DNA of 13,208 nucleotides from Bacteroidetes bacterium UBA6661 (GCA_002455375.1 DKKR01000021.1:40692-53899); one strand, 5' to 3'. Shown: positions 1-8,042, counted from the first letter of the stretch. The notes: generated from the sequence alone by a model not told the origin. Translations and numbers: made by a program.

Positions 1-2380
1 ACTGGTCACCGTTTCCATCCCTTCTGTTATAAAGAACAAATCTGGCAGTGTGGAATATCTCCATTCCGTAATCAATTCTTTTTGGCAGATAATAATATGC
101 CAAACCGTAATCACTGTTTTTTAAATCTATCACCATTGAAGTGATAATATTTATCCTGTGGTTACCGAGCATATCGCTTAATGATATCTGTGCCACACCT
201 TGTACTCCATAAAAACTTGAATAATTTGCATTTCCATATACTAAATCCGGTGTGAACCTTACTTTATATTTATTTATTCTGAACGAACCATCAGGATTTA
301 AATTATCATCTAATTTGAAATTTTTATTTGCAGCATACATTGAATCTAAATATTTTGTTCTGTTTGAAACCGTATCTGTATTGTTTTCAAATTTAATTTC
401 AATATCCTGACCATAAAGTGTGCTCGAATCGCTTTGAGATACCATTACAGTTGTATCTATAATAGTTGTTGCAGAATCATTTGATTCCAATACCGAGAAC
501 AATGTATCAGATTTATTATTTATAGAATCTACTATTGCTGTTACTTCTGTTTTTTTACCAAACAATCCTTCCATTACAAATCTTTCCTGAACAAATTCTG
601 TTGGAGGAATTTCTGTTATATCAAGTTTTCTGTCAAACGGATTGTCCATAGAGAATATATCATAAGCACCTTTGTTTTGAGAAACAAATAACATTTTCTT
701 TCCGTCTTTTGAAACTGAAATCTGATCTACAGGTGATAATGAATTTGTTATAGGTCTGTCTGTAAGATTTCCTGATGTGTCAGTCTCTCTAACATAAACA
801 TTAGTAATACCGCTGACATCTGAGGTATAAATCATTTTAGTACCGTCTGAACTAATCTGTGCATCTGTTTCAATTGAATAATCAATATTTGTAACTCTTG
901 AAATTTCTTTGCTTGCCACATCTATTTTGTAAATATCTTTTCCTTTGGAATCATAATACGCCATATTAAAATCAGCCGGTATCATTGAACTATTGAGATA
1001 TTTATCTCTGTCAGATGTAAAATAAATTGTTCTTCCGTCCGGTGACCATGTAATTTTTTCATCTGAAAAAATATCATTTGTAATATTGGTAGTTTTTCTT
1101 GTTAACCTGTCATAAATATATACATCAGATTGCATATTGTTCTGTCCGATAAACGCAATTTTTTCTTCCGTAGGAGACCAAGCTAAATAAGAAATTTCAT
1201 TATTAAAAACCGGCAATCTTTCTCTGTCACCGGAATTCACGTTGATAATTGTTATTGCATCCTGACTTCCTGACTTAGAACTGACAGCAAGATATCTTCC
1301 GTTTGGGCTCCATGTCAGTCCCGGAGTTAAAATATTCAGTTCTTCAAAATCTGCTGAATTGTTTCCTTCAAGAATCATATCAATTACTTCACCGGTTGAA
1401 ACTCTTGCGAGATATACACTGAATAAATCATCCCTGTTTGATATAAAAGCAAATAATTCACCGTTAGGAGAAATTTTCGGTGCAACGTTATAAAATCCTC
1501 CGTCTTTTTCATGATTGGTAAGGCGTTTTGAAAAATCGGTTACCTCTTCTTTAGTATCTATCTCAGGCCAATATCTTTTTTTCAATTCTTTTTGCCATTT
1601 TTCACCAAGTTTCTCTACACTCATTTTATATGTTTCGTCAAATCCTGCATATACATCTCCAAGTGCTTTAATATTATTCATCAAATCGCCAAGTTTATCC
1701 ACTCCATATTCGGCACCTAAAAACGCAAAAAAACTTTGTCCGCCTCTGTATGCTAAATATCCGCCTATATATTCAAGCGGTGGCAGATAATTATTTATTA
1801 CTAAATCTCTTATATACATATCTGTGGCTTTATCAAGCCCATATAAACTCTGTACTTCTGCCATTCCTTCTGAAAACCATAATGGAAACTGGAGTGTGAT
1901 ATTTTTTGAAATTATATTTTGTATTGAACCGCCGTAATACATATCATTCATAAAAGCATGCAAGAGTTCATGATGGATAACGTGTCGAAATTTTTCGTAA
2001 TCACCTTCAAAAGGAACGAGGATTCTGTTTTTGAAAAGTTCAGTAACACCACCTACTCCTTCAGGTAGGAATTCATCAATAGCATTGTTTTGCTGAAATT
2101 CATTGTGTGATAAAAACACGATTATAGGTATTCGGTTAGATATACTGTAATCAAGATTACTTGAAAGCTGTTCCAGTGAAGCCTCTGCTACCTGAGCAGT
2201 ATATGATGCCAGATAATCACCACCTTGATAGAAATATACATCAAAGTGTTTGCTTTGAATAAATTTCCAGTGAAATTCCATATACTGGACTTTATTTTTA
2301 CCGAATTGTGCTTGTGAAGAATTAACGAATAAAAATAGAAACGGAGAAAGAATTGCAAGAATAAGATATTTTGTCTTCAT
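1..2380 (-). CDS. Peptidase MA-like / WD40-like propeller / outer-membrane barrel protein (3' end outside window)
   Basis: Reading the minus strand from ATG at 2378-2380 gives 793 codons without a stop, so the gene continues beyond base 1. Residues 1-26 are a Sec signal peptide (MKTK, hydrophobic stretch, then SQAQ). A gluzincin-like metallopeptidase domain follows: H137-E138-L-L-H141 and, 30 residues on, WFSEG with E171 as probable third zinc ligand. PD40/TolB-like propeller blades start near residues 300, 355, 399, 443, 507 and 554, several reading WSP(N/D)G. After an acidic Ser/Thr-rich linker (about 590-690), residues from about 700 resemble the first strands of a BamA/D15-type barrel (FSPxxVYGN-like start, SDMLGNH). 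The architecture suggests an envelope protein exposing or tethering a peptidase-like domain at the outer membrane. Active peptidase function is inferred from the intact motif; the substrate is unknown. No Shine-Dalgarno is seen. It is transcribed divergently from the M16 operon. Confidence 0.85.
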   Translation of the reverse strand, partial: MKTKYLILAILSPFLFLFVNSSQAQFGKNKVQYMEFHWKFIQSKHFDVYFYQGGDYLASYTAQVAEASLEQLSSNLDYSISNRIPIIVFLSHNEFQQNNAIDEFLPEGVGGVTELFKNRILVPFEGDYEKFRHVIHHELLHAFMNDMYYGGSIQNIISKNITLQFPLWFSEGMAEVQSLYGLDKATDMYIRDLVINNYLPPLEYIGGYLAYRGGQSFFAFLGAEYGVDKLGDLMNNIKALGDVYAGFDETYKMSVEKLGEKWQKELKKRYWPEIDTKEEVTDFSKRLTNHEKDGGFYNVAPKISPNGELFAFISNRDDLFSVYLARVSTGEVIDMILEGNNSADFEELNILTPGLTWSPNGRYLAVSSKSGSQDAITIINVNSGDRERLPVFNNEISYLAWSPTEEKIAFIGQNNMQSDVYIYDRLTRKTTNITNDIFSDEKITWSPDGRTIYFTSDRDKYLNSSMIPADFNMAYYDSKGKDIYKIDVASKEISRVTNIDYSIETDAQISSDGTKMIYTSDVSGITNVYVRETDTSGNLTDRPITNSLSPVDQISVSKDGKKMLFVSQNKGAYDIFSMDNPFDRKLDITEIPPTEFVQERFVMEGLFGKKTEVTAIVDSINNKSDTLFSVLESNDSATTIIDTTVMVSQSDSSTLYGQDIEIKFENNTDTVSNRTKYLDSMYAANKNFKLDDNLNPDGSFRINKYKVRFTPDLVYGNANYSSFYGVQGVAQISLSDMLGNHRINIITSMVIDLKNSDYGLAYYYLPKRIDYGMEIFHTARFVLYNRRDGNGDQ

Positions 2381-2546
2381 ATCTTTAATTTTAGTCTTAT
2401 GAAATTTAATAACAAGTAAAAATTTATTCTATAATTCTTTTTTGTTTAATTTAAGAAACAAAGTTTATCAATAAAAATTCATTTTTACAAATTAAAAAAC
2501 TATGAATCTTATGTAATTTTACACTGAATATTTTATAAATAAAAAC

Positions 2547-2554
2547 TAATTTTG
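2547..2554 (+). promoter_or_regulatory. Candidate Bacteroidota-type -7 element for the M16 operon
   Basis: TAATTTTG fits the Bacteroidota -7 consensus TAnnTTTG and lies 41 bases before the first M16 start codon. No TTG-type -33 box is seen at the usual distance upstream, so this is weak. The rest of the 215-bp divergent spacer (2381-2595) is AT-rich with no convincing small gene or strong hairpin, and I see no clear promoter for the minus-strand gene. Confidence 0.3.
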
Positions 2555-2595
2555 AGTGTTCCATAATTTTTACCCTGTAAAAATCCAAACTTAAA

Positions 2596-3855
2596 ATGAC
2601 TATCGACTTAGATTTTAGACAATATACACTTGAAAATGGATTAAAAATAATCCTGCATCAAAACAAAAAAAATCCTCTTATAAATCTTACTCTTGGATAT
2701 AAAGTAGGTTCCAAAAACGAAAAACCGGGAAAGAAAGGTATTGCACATTTATTTGAACATATGATGTTTCAGGGCTCTGAAAATGTTGACAGAAGCGGAC
2801 ACTTCAAAAGTGTTCAGAATGCCGGAGGTTTGTGCAACGCATTCACTATGCAAGACCTCACAGTTTATTTTGAAACTTTACCCTCCGGTCAGCTCGAAAC
2901 TGCTCTATGGCTTGAGTCTGACAGAATGAATGCTTTGAATATATCTGAAGAAAATCTGGCTAATCAAAAATCAGTTGTCATTGAAGAGAAAAAGCAAAGA
3001 TACGATAATTCACCTTATGGAACTGCCAATTTAAATATTTATAAAAATATTTTTAAAGGAACTCCATATGAATCACCCGTGATAGGTTTTGAAAATGACA
3101 TAAACTCATTTTCAGTGAATGAAGCGATTGAATTTCATAATAAATTTTATTCTCCGGCAAATTCCGTTTTAATTTTAACAGGTGATTTTCAGGAAGAAAA
3201 TGCTTTGAACCTTATTAAAAAATATTTTGGAAATATTGAAAATAAAAATTCACCTGATGCATTAAATAATTTTGAATATGAAAATATTGAAAAAACAAAT
3301 TCGCTGATTGTAGAGGATAAAATTACACTTCCGGCAATGTATCTTTGTTTCAAAGCATCTGCATTGGGTTCGGAAACGGAATTTTCAATTGAATTCATCG
3401 CAAATCTTTTGGCTAATAATAAAAGCAGCCGACTTTATAAAAAACTTGTATATGAGAAGAACCTTGCAAAATCTGTTTATGTTGCACCGTTACTTCTGAA
3501 ATACGGCGGTGTTGTTTATATTAAAACTTTGCTTTATGATAAATCGAATTTTGAGGAAGTTGAAAAAATCATCATTGATGAGTTGAATGATTTGTATATT
3601 AATAAAATAAATGATGATGAAATTATGAAAATAAAAAATGAAGTTGAATTTGCTGAAATTCAAAGTCTTACTTCTGTAAAATCAATTTCACTTAACACTT
3701 TGATGTGTGAATATTATTATGGCTCACCTGATTTTTTAAATAAAAAAGCACAAAAATATCTTTCTATATATGATGCTGATATTAAAAAAACATTGGATGA
3801 AGTTTTTATAAATAAAAATATTTTTAAAATGTATTATATCCCTGAAAAAAAATGA
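2596..3855 (+). CDS. M16 family zinc metallopeptidase, catalytic subunit 1
   Basis: This 419-aa protein has the length of a single M16B-type subunit with an N-terminal peptidase domain and a C-terminal M16_C domain. The inverted zinc motif H51-L-F-E54-H55 is intact. E131, 76 residues after H55 and within VVIEEKK, is the expected third zinc ligand, followed by the usual DN(S)PYG. In the C-terminal domain the substrate-anchoring Arg is present (SSR279), but the partner Tyr expected in AYSV is Lys (AKSV, K292). No signal peptide or membrane segment is visible, so a cytoplasmic location is likely, unlike many exported Bacteroidota M16 proteins. The start is the first ATG after stop codons and has no Shine-Dalgarno. 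Its TGA stop overlaps the next ATG (ATGA), so translation is probably coupled. M16B subunits act as dimers, and 5116-6387 looks like the partner. Substrate unknown. Confidence 0.9.
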   Translation: MTIDLDFRQYTLENGLKIILHQNKKNPLINLTLGYKVGSKNEKPGKKGIAHLFEHMMFQGSENVDRSGHFKSVQNAGGLCNAFTMQDLTVYFETLPSGQLETALWLESDRMNALNISEENLANQKSVVIEEKKQRYDNSPYGTANLNIYKNIFKGTPYESPVIGFENDINSFSVNEAIEFHNKFYSPANSVLILTGDFQEENALNLIKKYFGNIENKNSPDALNNFEYENIEKTNSLIVEDKITLPAMYLCFKASALGSETEFSIEFIANLLANNKSSRLYKKLVYEKNLAKSVYVAPLLLKYGGVVYIKTLLYDKSNFEEVEKIIIDELNDLYINKINDDEIMKIKNEVEFAEIQSLTSVKSISLNTLMCEYYYGSPDFLNKKAQKYLSIYDADIKKTLDEVFINKNIFKMYYIPEKK

Positions 3856-5111
3856 AATTCCCCGAAATAAAATTTGAACAACATAAACTTTCAAACGGAT
3901 TAAAAATATTTCTAAACAGAAATACTAAAATTCCGATGGTTTCTCTTCACACTATGTTCCACGTTGGTTCTAAAGATGAAGAAGACGGCAAATCAGGTCT
4001 TGCTCATTTGTTTGAGCACTTAATGTTTGAAGGAAGCCCAAATATCAAATCAGGTCAGTTTGATTTGCTTCTGCATAAAAGAGGCGGCAATAGTAATGCA
4101 TATACATCATGGGATGTAACAAGTTATCATATGACTGTTCCATCAAATGAAATTGAATTTGCATTTTGGCTGGATTCTGACAGATATACCGGATTTAATG
4201 TTTCGGAAGAGAGTTTGGATATTCAAAAAGATGTTGTCCACGAAGAAAAAATGACTTATGTTGATAATGCTCCTTATGGTTCTGTTGAAGATGAAGTATC
4301 AAAAAGATTGTTTTTTAATTCAGGATATAAAAGACCCGTCATTGGTGATATGAATGATGTAAAAAATCTTTCTTTATCTGATTTGGAAATATTTTTCAAT
4401 AATTATTACAGGGCTGATAATTCTGTTGTTTCGGTTTCAGGAGATATTGATATTGATAACACTCTTAAACTTCTGGAAAAATATTATTCCGGGTTTAATA
4501 CCGGCAATATGGTTGTAAAATCCGGATATAACGAATTAGAATTAAACTCAGAAATAATAGATACGATTTATGATAAGATTACCAATCCGGGATTATTCAT
4601 TACTTACAGAATTCCTAAAGTCGGCGATAAAGATTATTATGTATTCAAAATAATTTCAAATATACTCGGAGATGGAGAGAGTTCTGAATTATACAAAGAC
4701 TTAGTTTATGAATCACAAATGTGTAATGAAATTACTACCTCAGTATATGGTGCGGAAGAAGTAAGCATATTATCAATTAATGCAATTTGTAACGAAGGCA
4801 TTTCGCCTGATTCAGTTTTAAAAAGGATTGATGAAAAACTTGAACATATATTTAATTTTGGTTTAACGGAAAATATCTACAGCAAAGTTTTAAACAAAAT
4901 CGAAACACAGTTTTATAAAAGCAGAAATTTAATCAATTCGGTTGCAGACAGACTTTGTTATTATGAAAATATTCTGAAAAAACCTGATATGATAAATTCT
5001 GAGATAAATAATTATTTCAATCTTGATAAAGAAACATTGATTTCAGTTGCAAAAAAATATTTACAGAAAAACAAAAGGGTAGTCTTGTATTATTTGCCCG
5101 AAAATAAATAA
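3852..5111 (+). CDS. M16 family zinc metallopeptidase, catalytic subunit 2
   Basis: Also 419 aa and colinear with the upstream gene, so the pair probably arose by tandem duplication followed by wide divergence. H52-L-F-E55-H56 and E132 (VVHEEKM, again 76 residues after the last His) form a complete zinc site, followed by DNAPYG. The C-terminal half has lost the Arg/Tyr substrate signature: Glu occupies the Arg position (SSE279) and no Tyr is present where AYSV is expected. Catalysis therefore probably needs a partner that supplies that pair. No signal peptide is visible. It overlaps the upstream gene by 4 bases and stops 4 bases before the next ATG, so all three M16 genes form one transcription unit. 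The protein ends in YYLPENK, a normal family-type end, showing that TAA works as an ordinary stop here. Substrate unknown. Confidence 0.9.
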   Translation: MKFPEIKFEQHKLSNGLKIFLNRNTKIPMVSLHTMFHVGSKDEEDGKSGLAHLFEHLMFEGSPNIKSGQFDLLLHKRGGNSNAYTSWDVTSYHMTVPSNEIEFAFWLDSDRYTGFNVSEESLDIQKDVVHEEKMTYVDNAPYGSVEDEVSKRLFFNSGYKRPVIGDMNDVKNLSLSDLEIFFNNYYRADNSVVSVSGDIDIDNTLKLLEKYYSGFNTGNMVVKSGYNELELNSEIIDTIYDKITNPGLFITYRIPKVGDKDYYVFKIISNILGDGESSELYKDLVYESQMCNEITTSVYGAEEVSILSINAICNEGISPDSVLKRIDEKLEHIFNFGLTENIYSKVLNKIETQFYKSRNLINSVADRLCYYENILKKPDMINSEINNYFNLDKETLISVAKKYLQKNKRVVLYYLPENK

Positions 5112-5115
5112 TATT

Positions 5116-6387
5116 ATGGAATTTAATAACGATTTAAATTTTTATGATTTGGATAGATCAAAACCACCAAAATCAAAACATTCAAAGGATGTACCTTTCC
5201 CTGAATTTTTTGAATCAAAAAGTTCAAATGGAATTGATGTAATTGTCATAGAAGATAATTCATTACCGGTTATCAGTGTCAGATTTGTTTTCAAAGCAGG
5301 TTCATATTTTGACGAAGGAAAAACAGGCCTCTCATCTTTTGTAACTGATATGCTTTCAAAAGGAACTGATGAAATGACAGCAACTGAGATTGCAGAAAAA
5401 ATTGATTATTATGGAGCAACGTTAAGTTATGGAACAGATTCAGATGCAAATTTTATCAGTATTTATACTCTTGAAAAATATTTTGATAAAGTTTTTAACA
5501 TTGTCAGTTCAATTCTAAATAAACCATCGTTTAAAGAAGAAGAAATAGAAAGACTTAGAATTCAAAAAGTTAATTCAATAAAAAGCATGAAAGATGAAAG
5601 TGATTATTTATCTAATCGTGCTTTCAAATCAAGAGTTTACGGAGATTCGCCTTATGCAATGCCCGTGGAAGGTTTAACTGATAGTGTTAGCAAAATAAAC
5701 CGTGATGATATTTACGAATATTATGTAAATAATTTTACACCATCAAATTTAATTGTGGCATTTGTCGGAAATATATCGCCGGAAATAGCAATGACATATA
5801 TTGAGAATAATTTCGGTTCTCAATCTACAGTCGATATAGCGGAAATTAAAAATGCTTTTTCATTTAAACCTATTGTAACTCCGGAAGTTTTGATTGTTAA
5901 TAAAAAAGATGCTGTCCAGTCTTCATTAAAAATAGGTCAACTTTCCGTCTCAAGAAAAGAGGCAGATTTTTTCCCGGTTTATATAATGAATAATATATTA
6001 GGCGGTTCTTTTACTTCAAGAATAAATTATAACCTTCGTGAAAAAAACGGATTTACATATGGTGCGAGAAGTTATTTTGAATTCAATAAATTTGCCGGAG
6101 ATTTTTCGGTAGAAACAGAAGTGAAAACCGGTATTACTGCTGCTGCAATTTCAGAAATATTAAAAGAACTGAATGTAATGAGAAATGAATTTGTAACTGA
6201 TGAAGAACTTACAAGTATGAAAAATTATATAACGGGAAATTTTCCGTTGCAACTTGAAACCCCAAATTCTATTGCATCAAAAGTTATAAGTCTCAAGTTA
6301 TATGATTTAGAAAATGATTTTTATTCCAGGTATATTTCAAATGTAAATAAAGTAACTAAAGAACAGATTAAAGATGCGGCTGTTTAA
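5116..6387 (+). CDS. Non-catalytic M16 family partner subunit, cut short by an in-frame TAA
   Basis: The 423-aa product is a clear M16 homologue without the zinc site: S74-F-V-T-D78 stands where HxxEH is expected. It keeps the C-terminal substrate-binding signature GGSFTSRINYNLREKNGFTYG, with R302 and Y315 the likely Arg/Tyr pair. This is the pattern of the non-catalytic chain in heterodimeric M16B peptidases, so it probably partners the two upstream catalytic chains. No signal peptide is seen. The frame stops at TAA 6385-6387, inside the segment where its paralogue reads VAKKYLQ (here AAV-stop-YLN), and continues open in the same frame to 6489. One AAA-to-TAA change would explain this. The loss removes what should be the last strands of the C-terminal domain, so the shortened protein may be unstable or inactive. 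Confidence 0.85.
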   Translation: MEFNNDLNFYDLDRSKPPKSKHSKDVPFPEFFESKSSNGIDVIVIEDNSLPVISVRFVFKAGSYFDEGKTGLSSFVTDMLSKGTDEMTATEIAEKIDYYGATLSYGTDSDANFISIYTLEKYFDKVFNIVSSILNKPSFKEEEIERLRIQKVNSIKSMKDESDYLSNRAFKSRVYGDSPYAMPVEGLTDSVSKINRDDIYEYYVNNFTPSNLIVAFVGNISPEIAMTYIENNFGSQSTVDIAEIKNAFSFKPIVTPEVLIVNKKDAVQSSLKIGQLSVSRKEADFFPVYIMNNILGGSFTSRINYNLREKNGFTYGARSYFEFNKFAGDFSVETEVKTGITAAAISEILKELNVMRNEFVTDEELTSMKNYITGNFPLQLETPNSIASKVISLKLYDLENDFYSRYISNVNKVTKEQIKDAAV

Positions 6388-6489
6388 TATTTAAATCCGG
6401 AGAAATTGTGTCTGTCTGTTTGCGGTGATGTAAAAATTCTTGAAAATGATTTGAAACAATTTGGCAAAATAGAAGTAGTAACTATATAA
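6388..6489 (+). pseudogene. Cut-off C-terminal tail of the non-catalytic M16 subunit, in the same frame
   Basis: Directly after the TAA, 33 more codons read YLNPEKLCLSVCGD, then a segment ending KIEVVTI and a TAA at 6487-6489. The phrase NPEKLxxxVxGD is typical of the M16 C-terminal end. The MoxR start lies 6 bases after this second stop, matching the tight spacing in the rest of the operon, whereas the first stop would leave 108 bases. There is no frameshift, so this is the original end of the upstream gene. It lacks a plausible independent start. Confidence 0.8.
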
Positions 6490-6495
6490 AACTAA

Positions 6496-7476
6496 ATGAT
6501 AAATTCTTCTTCTGATGTCCGTCTTGTAGAGGACTTAAACCGAAAACATTCTGAATTAAAAAAAGAGATTTCTAAAATCATAGTTGGTCAGGATGAAATA
6601 ATTGATAGAATTCTGATAGCAATTTTTGCACAAGGACACTGTATGCTTGTCGGGGTTCCGGGTCTTGCAAAAACTTTAATTGTAAAATCACTCGCAGATG
6701 TTTTAGATCTCAAATATAACAGGATACAGTTCACACCCGATTTAATGCCATCAGATATAACCGGAACGGAAATTTTAGAATCATCAACTTCAGGAGAAAA
6801 AATTTTTAAATTCGTTAAAGGTCCTGTGTTTTCAAATTTATTGCTTGCCGATGAGATTAACAGAACTCCGCCAAAGACACAATCAGCCTTGCTGGAAGCT
6901 ATGCAAGAGCATAAAGTTACTGCAGCAGGAGTAACATATAGACTTGATGAACCATTTTTTGTTTTAGCAACTCAAAACCCAATTGAGCAAGAGGGGACAT
7001 ATCCATTGCCCGAAGCACAGCTTGACAGATTTATGTTCAATCTTTGGCTTGACTATCCATCGGGAGAAGAGGAAATTGAAATTGTAAATAAAACTACCAG
7101 TTCATATTCCCCGACACTTTCACATATTTTTTCAAAACAGGAAATTATAGATTTTCAAAACCTTGTAAAGCGAGTTCCGGTTGCGGAAGAAGTTATAAAA
7201 TATGCAGTAAATCAGGTAAGAAAAACCAGACCTCAAAATCCCGAATCACCGGATTATATAAAAAATTATATTAATTACGGTGCAGGTCCCAGAGCTTCGC
7301 AATATTTAATACTCGGAGCAAAAACCTACGCAATATTAAACGGAAGATACACTCCCGAGATAAACGATATAAAAATAGTTTCAAAACCGGTTTTACGCCA
7401 TCGCCTAATAACAAACTTCAACTCCGACGCCGACAACGTCACCACCCTTGATTTAATAGATAAGCTTTTTAAATAA
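6496..7476 (+). CDS. MoxR family AAA+ ATPase
   Basis: This 326-aa protein is a full-length MoxR ATPase (AAA_3 core plus AAA_lid_2). Residues seen are Walker A G53-VPGLA-K59-T60, Walker B LLLAD119-E120 followed by INR, sensor 1 N161 in ATQNP, the EGTYPLPEAQLDRF block with arginine finger R178, and sensor 2 GPR266AS. MoxR proteins are cytoplasmic chaperone-like ATPases that usually act with DUF58 and von Willebrand factor A proteins encoded next to them. Here no such gene follows; a repeat-rich non-coding stretch begins instead. It starts 6 bases after the original end of the M16 tail, so it is probably co-transcribed with the M16 genes. A run of eleven consecutive C-ending codons (7414-7446) near the 3' end is unlike the rest of the gene, though the protein there (LRHRLITNF) is normal for the family. 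Confidence 0.93.
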   Translation: MINSSSDVRLVEDLNRKHSELKKEISKIIVGQDEIIDRILIAIFAQGHCMLVGVPGLAKTLIVKSLADVLDLKYNRIQFTPDLMPSDITGTEILESSTSGEKIFKFVKGPVFSNLLLADEINRTPPKTQSALLEAMQEHKVTAAGVTYRLDEPFFVLATQNPIEQEGTYPLPEAQLDRFMFNLWLDYPSGEEEIEIVNKTTSSYSPTLSHIFSKQEIIDFQNLVKRVPVAEEVIKYAVNQVRKTRPQNPESPDYIKNYINYGAGPRASQYLILGAKTYAILNGRYTPEINDIKIVSKPVLRHRLITNFNSDADNVTTLDLIDKLFK

Positions 7477-7496
7477 TTTGTTTAGATAAGTTTATT

Positions 7497-7515
7497 TCAT
7501 CTGTTATTCAGATGA
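7497..7515 (+). terminator. Possible terminator-like hairpin after MoxR
   Basis: TCATCTG, a TTATT loop and CAGATGA form a perfect 7-bp stem 21 bases after the MoxR stop. No clean T-run follows, so intrinsic termination is uncertain. The 3' arm runs into GAGAATCTT, which resembles the end of the neighbouring repeat units, so it may belong to that repeat family. Confidence 0.35.
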
Positions 7516-7900
7516 GAGAATCTTCTTATGTCATTCTGAACGAAGCGAAGAATCTAATAAGAAAATGTAATTCTAAAAAGCGAAATGTCGGGAGAAGAAT
7601 CTAATAAAATTCTTTTGTTGATATCATTCGTAGTTCAATTATCTTAATTCCTGTTCCGATTCCTTTTATCGGCAAAGAATTCCGTGAGTAATAATTACTT
7701 TCCCGCAGGAGTTTCATGAAAGGTACTCCTGCGATATCACATCTGTCATTCCGTAAACACCACTGAAATTCTGAGTGAGAATGCGAGCGAAGAATCCTTT
7801 GAGGTCGCACATGTGTCATTTTGATAGCAACTGCCTGTCCCACTTGTCGGGAAAGAATCTACTATTATTAAATATCCAAGATTCTCGCCCGATAGATCGG
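7502..7900. repeat. Cluster of degenerate intergenic repeat units ending in AGAATCT
   Basis: The gene-free stretch 7477-8042 is largely made of imperfect units that begin TGTCATT and end AGAATCTA. The best is 7529-7560, with an imperfect palindrome between ATTCT and AGAAT around CGAAGCG. Diverged units span about 7566-7607, 7744-7800 and 7814-7864. An opposite-orientation end (AGATTCT, 7879-7885) leads into CCGATAGATCGG (7889-7900). This type of short palindromic extragenic repeat is common in Bacteroidota and related genomes. No transposase or phage-like gene is present. Between 7608 and 7703 and from 7901 to 7979 I see only AT-rich sequence. No tRNA or CRISPR pattern is present. Confidence 0.6.
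7704..7733. repeat. Strong hairpin within the repeat cluster
   Basis: CGCAGGAGT (7704-7712) and ACTCCTGCG (7725-7733) are perfect 9-bp inverted repeats around a 12-base loop. The loop region itself contains the palindrome TTTCATGAAA. The stem is GC-rich in an otherwise AT-rich spacer and has no T-run after it, so it resembles a REP-like element more than an intrinsic terminator. Confidence 0.5.
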
Positions 7901-7979
7901 ACAATAAATTAATTTTTTCATAAACTAAATCTTTTAAATTTTTGAAATAAACATACAGAAATAAACTTATTAATTGAAC

Positions 7980-8010
7980 TTGACAAAACTGATAAATAAT
8001 AATAATTTAA
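7980..8010 (+). promoter_or_regulatory. Candidate promoter for the T9SS-secreted propeller gene
   Basis: TTGACA at 7980-7985 matches a -35/-33 box exactly. TAATTTAA at 8003-8010 gives the TAnnTT part of the Bacteroidota -7 element at a suitable distance (20 bases from TTG). It lies about 35 bases upstream of the start codon. The region is AT-rich, so chance matches are likely. Confidence 0.35.
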
Positions 8011-8042
8011 AATAAGTCTAAATTATGCTAAAAGTATGAACA

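Noticed and set aside
1515..1790. A 91-codon plus-strand open frame inside the envelope peptidase-like gene
   Set aside because: It is antisense to well-formed coding sequence between the peptidase-like domain and the propeller; low-complexity translation.
3189..3398. A 69-codon minus-strand open frame inside the first M16 gene
   Set aside because: It lies opposite the conserved M16 domain with no independent support.
7601..7843. An 80-codon minus-strand open frame between MoxR and the propeller gene
   Set aside because: It is built from the palindromic repeat units and the 7704-7733 hairpin; the translation resembles no protein.
7502..7864. A CRISPR array
   Set aside because: The units are palindromic, strongly diverged and irregularly spaced, with no constant repeat length, regular spacers or cas genes.
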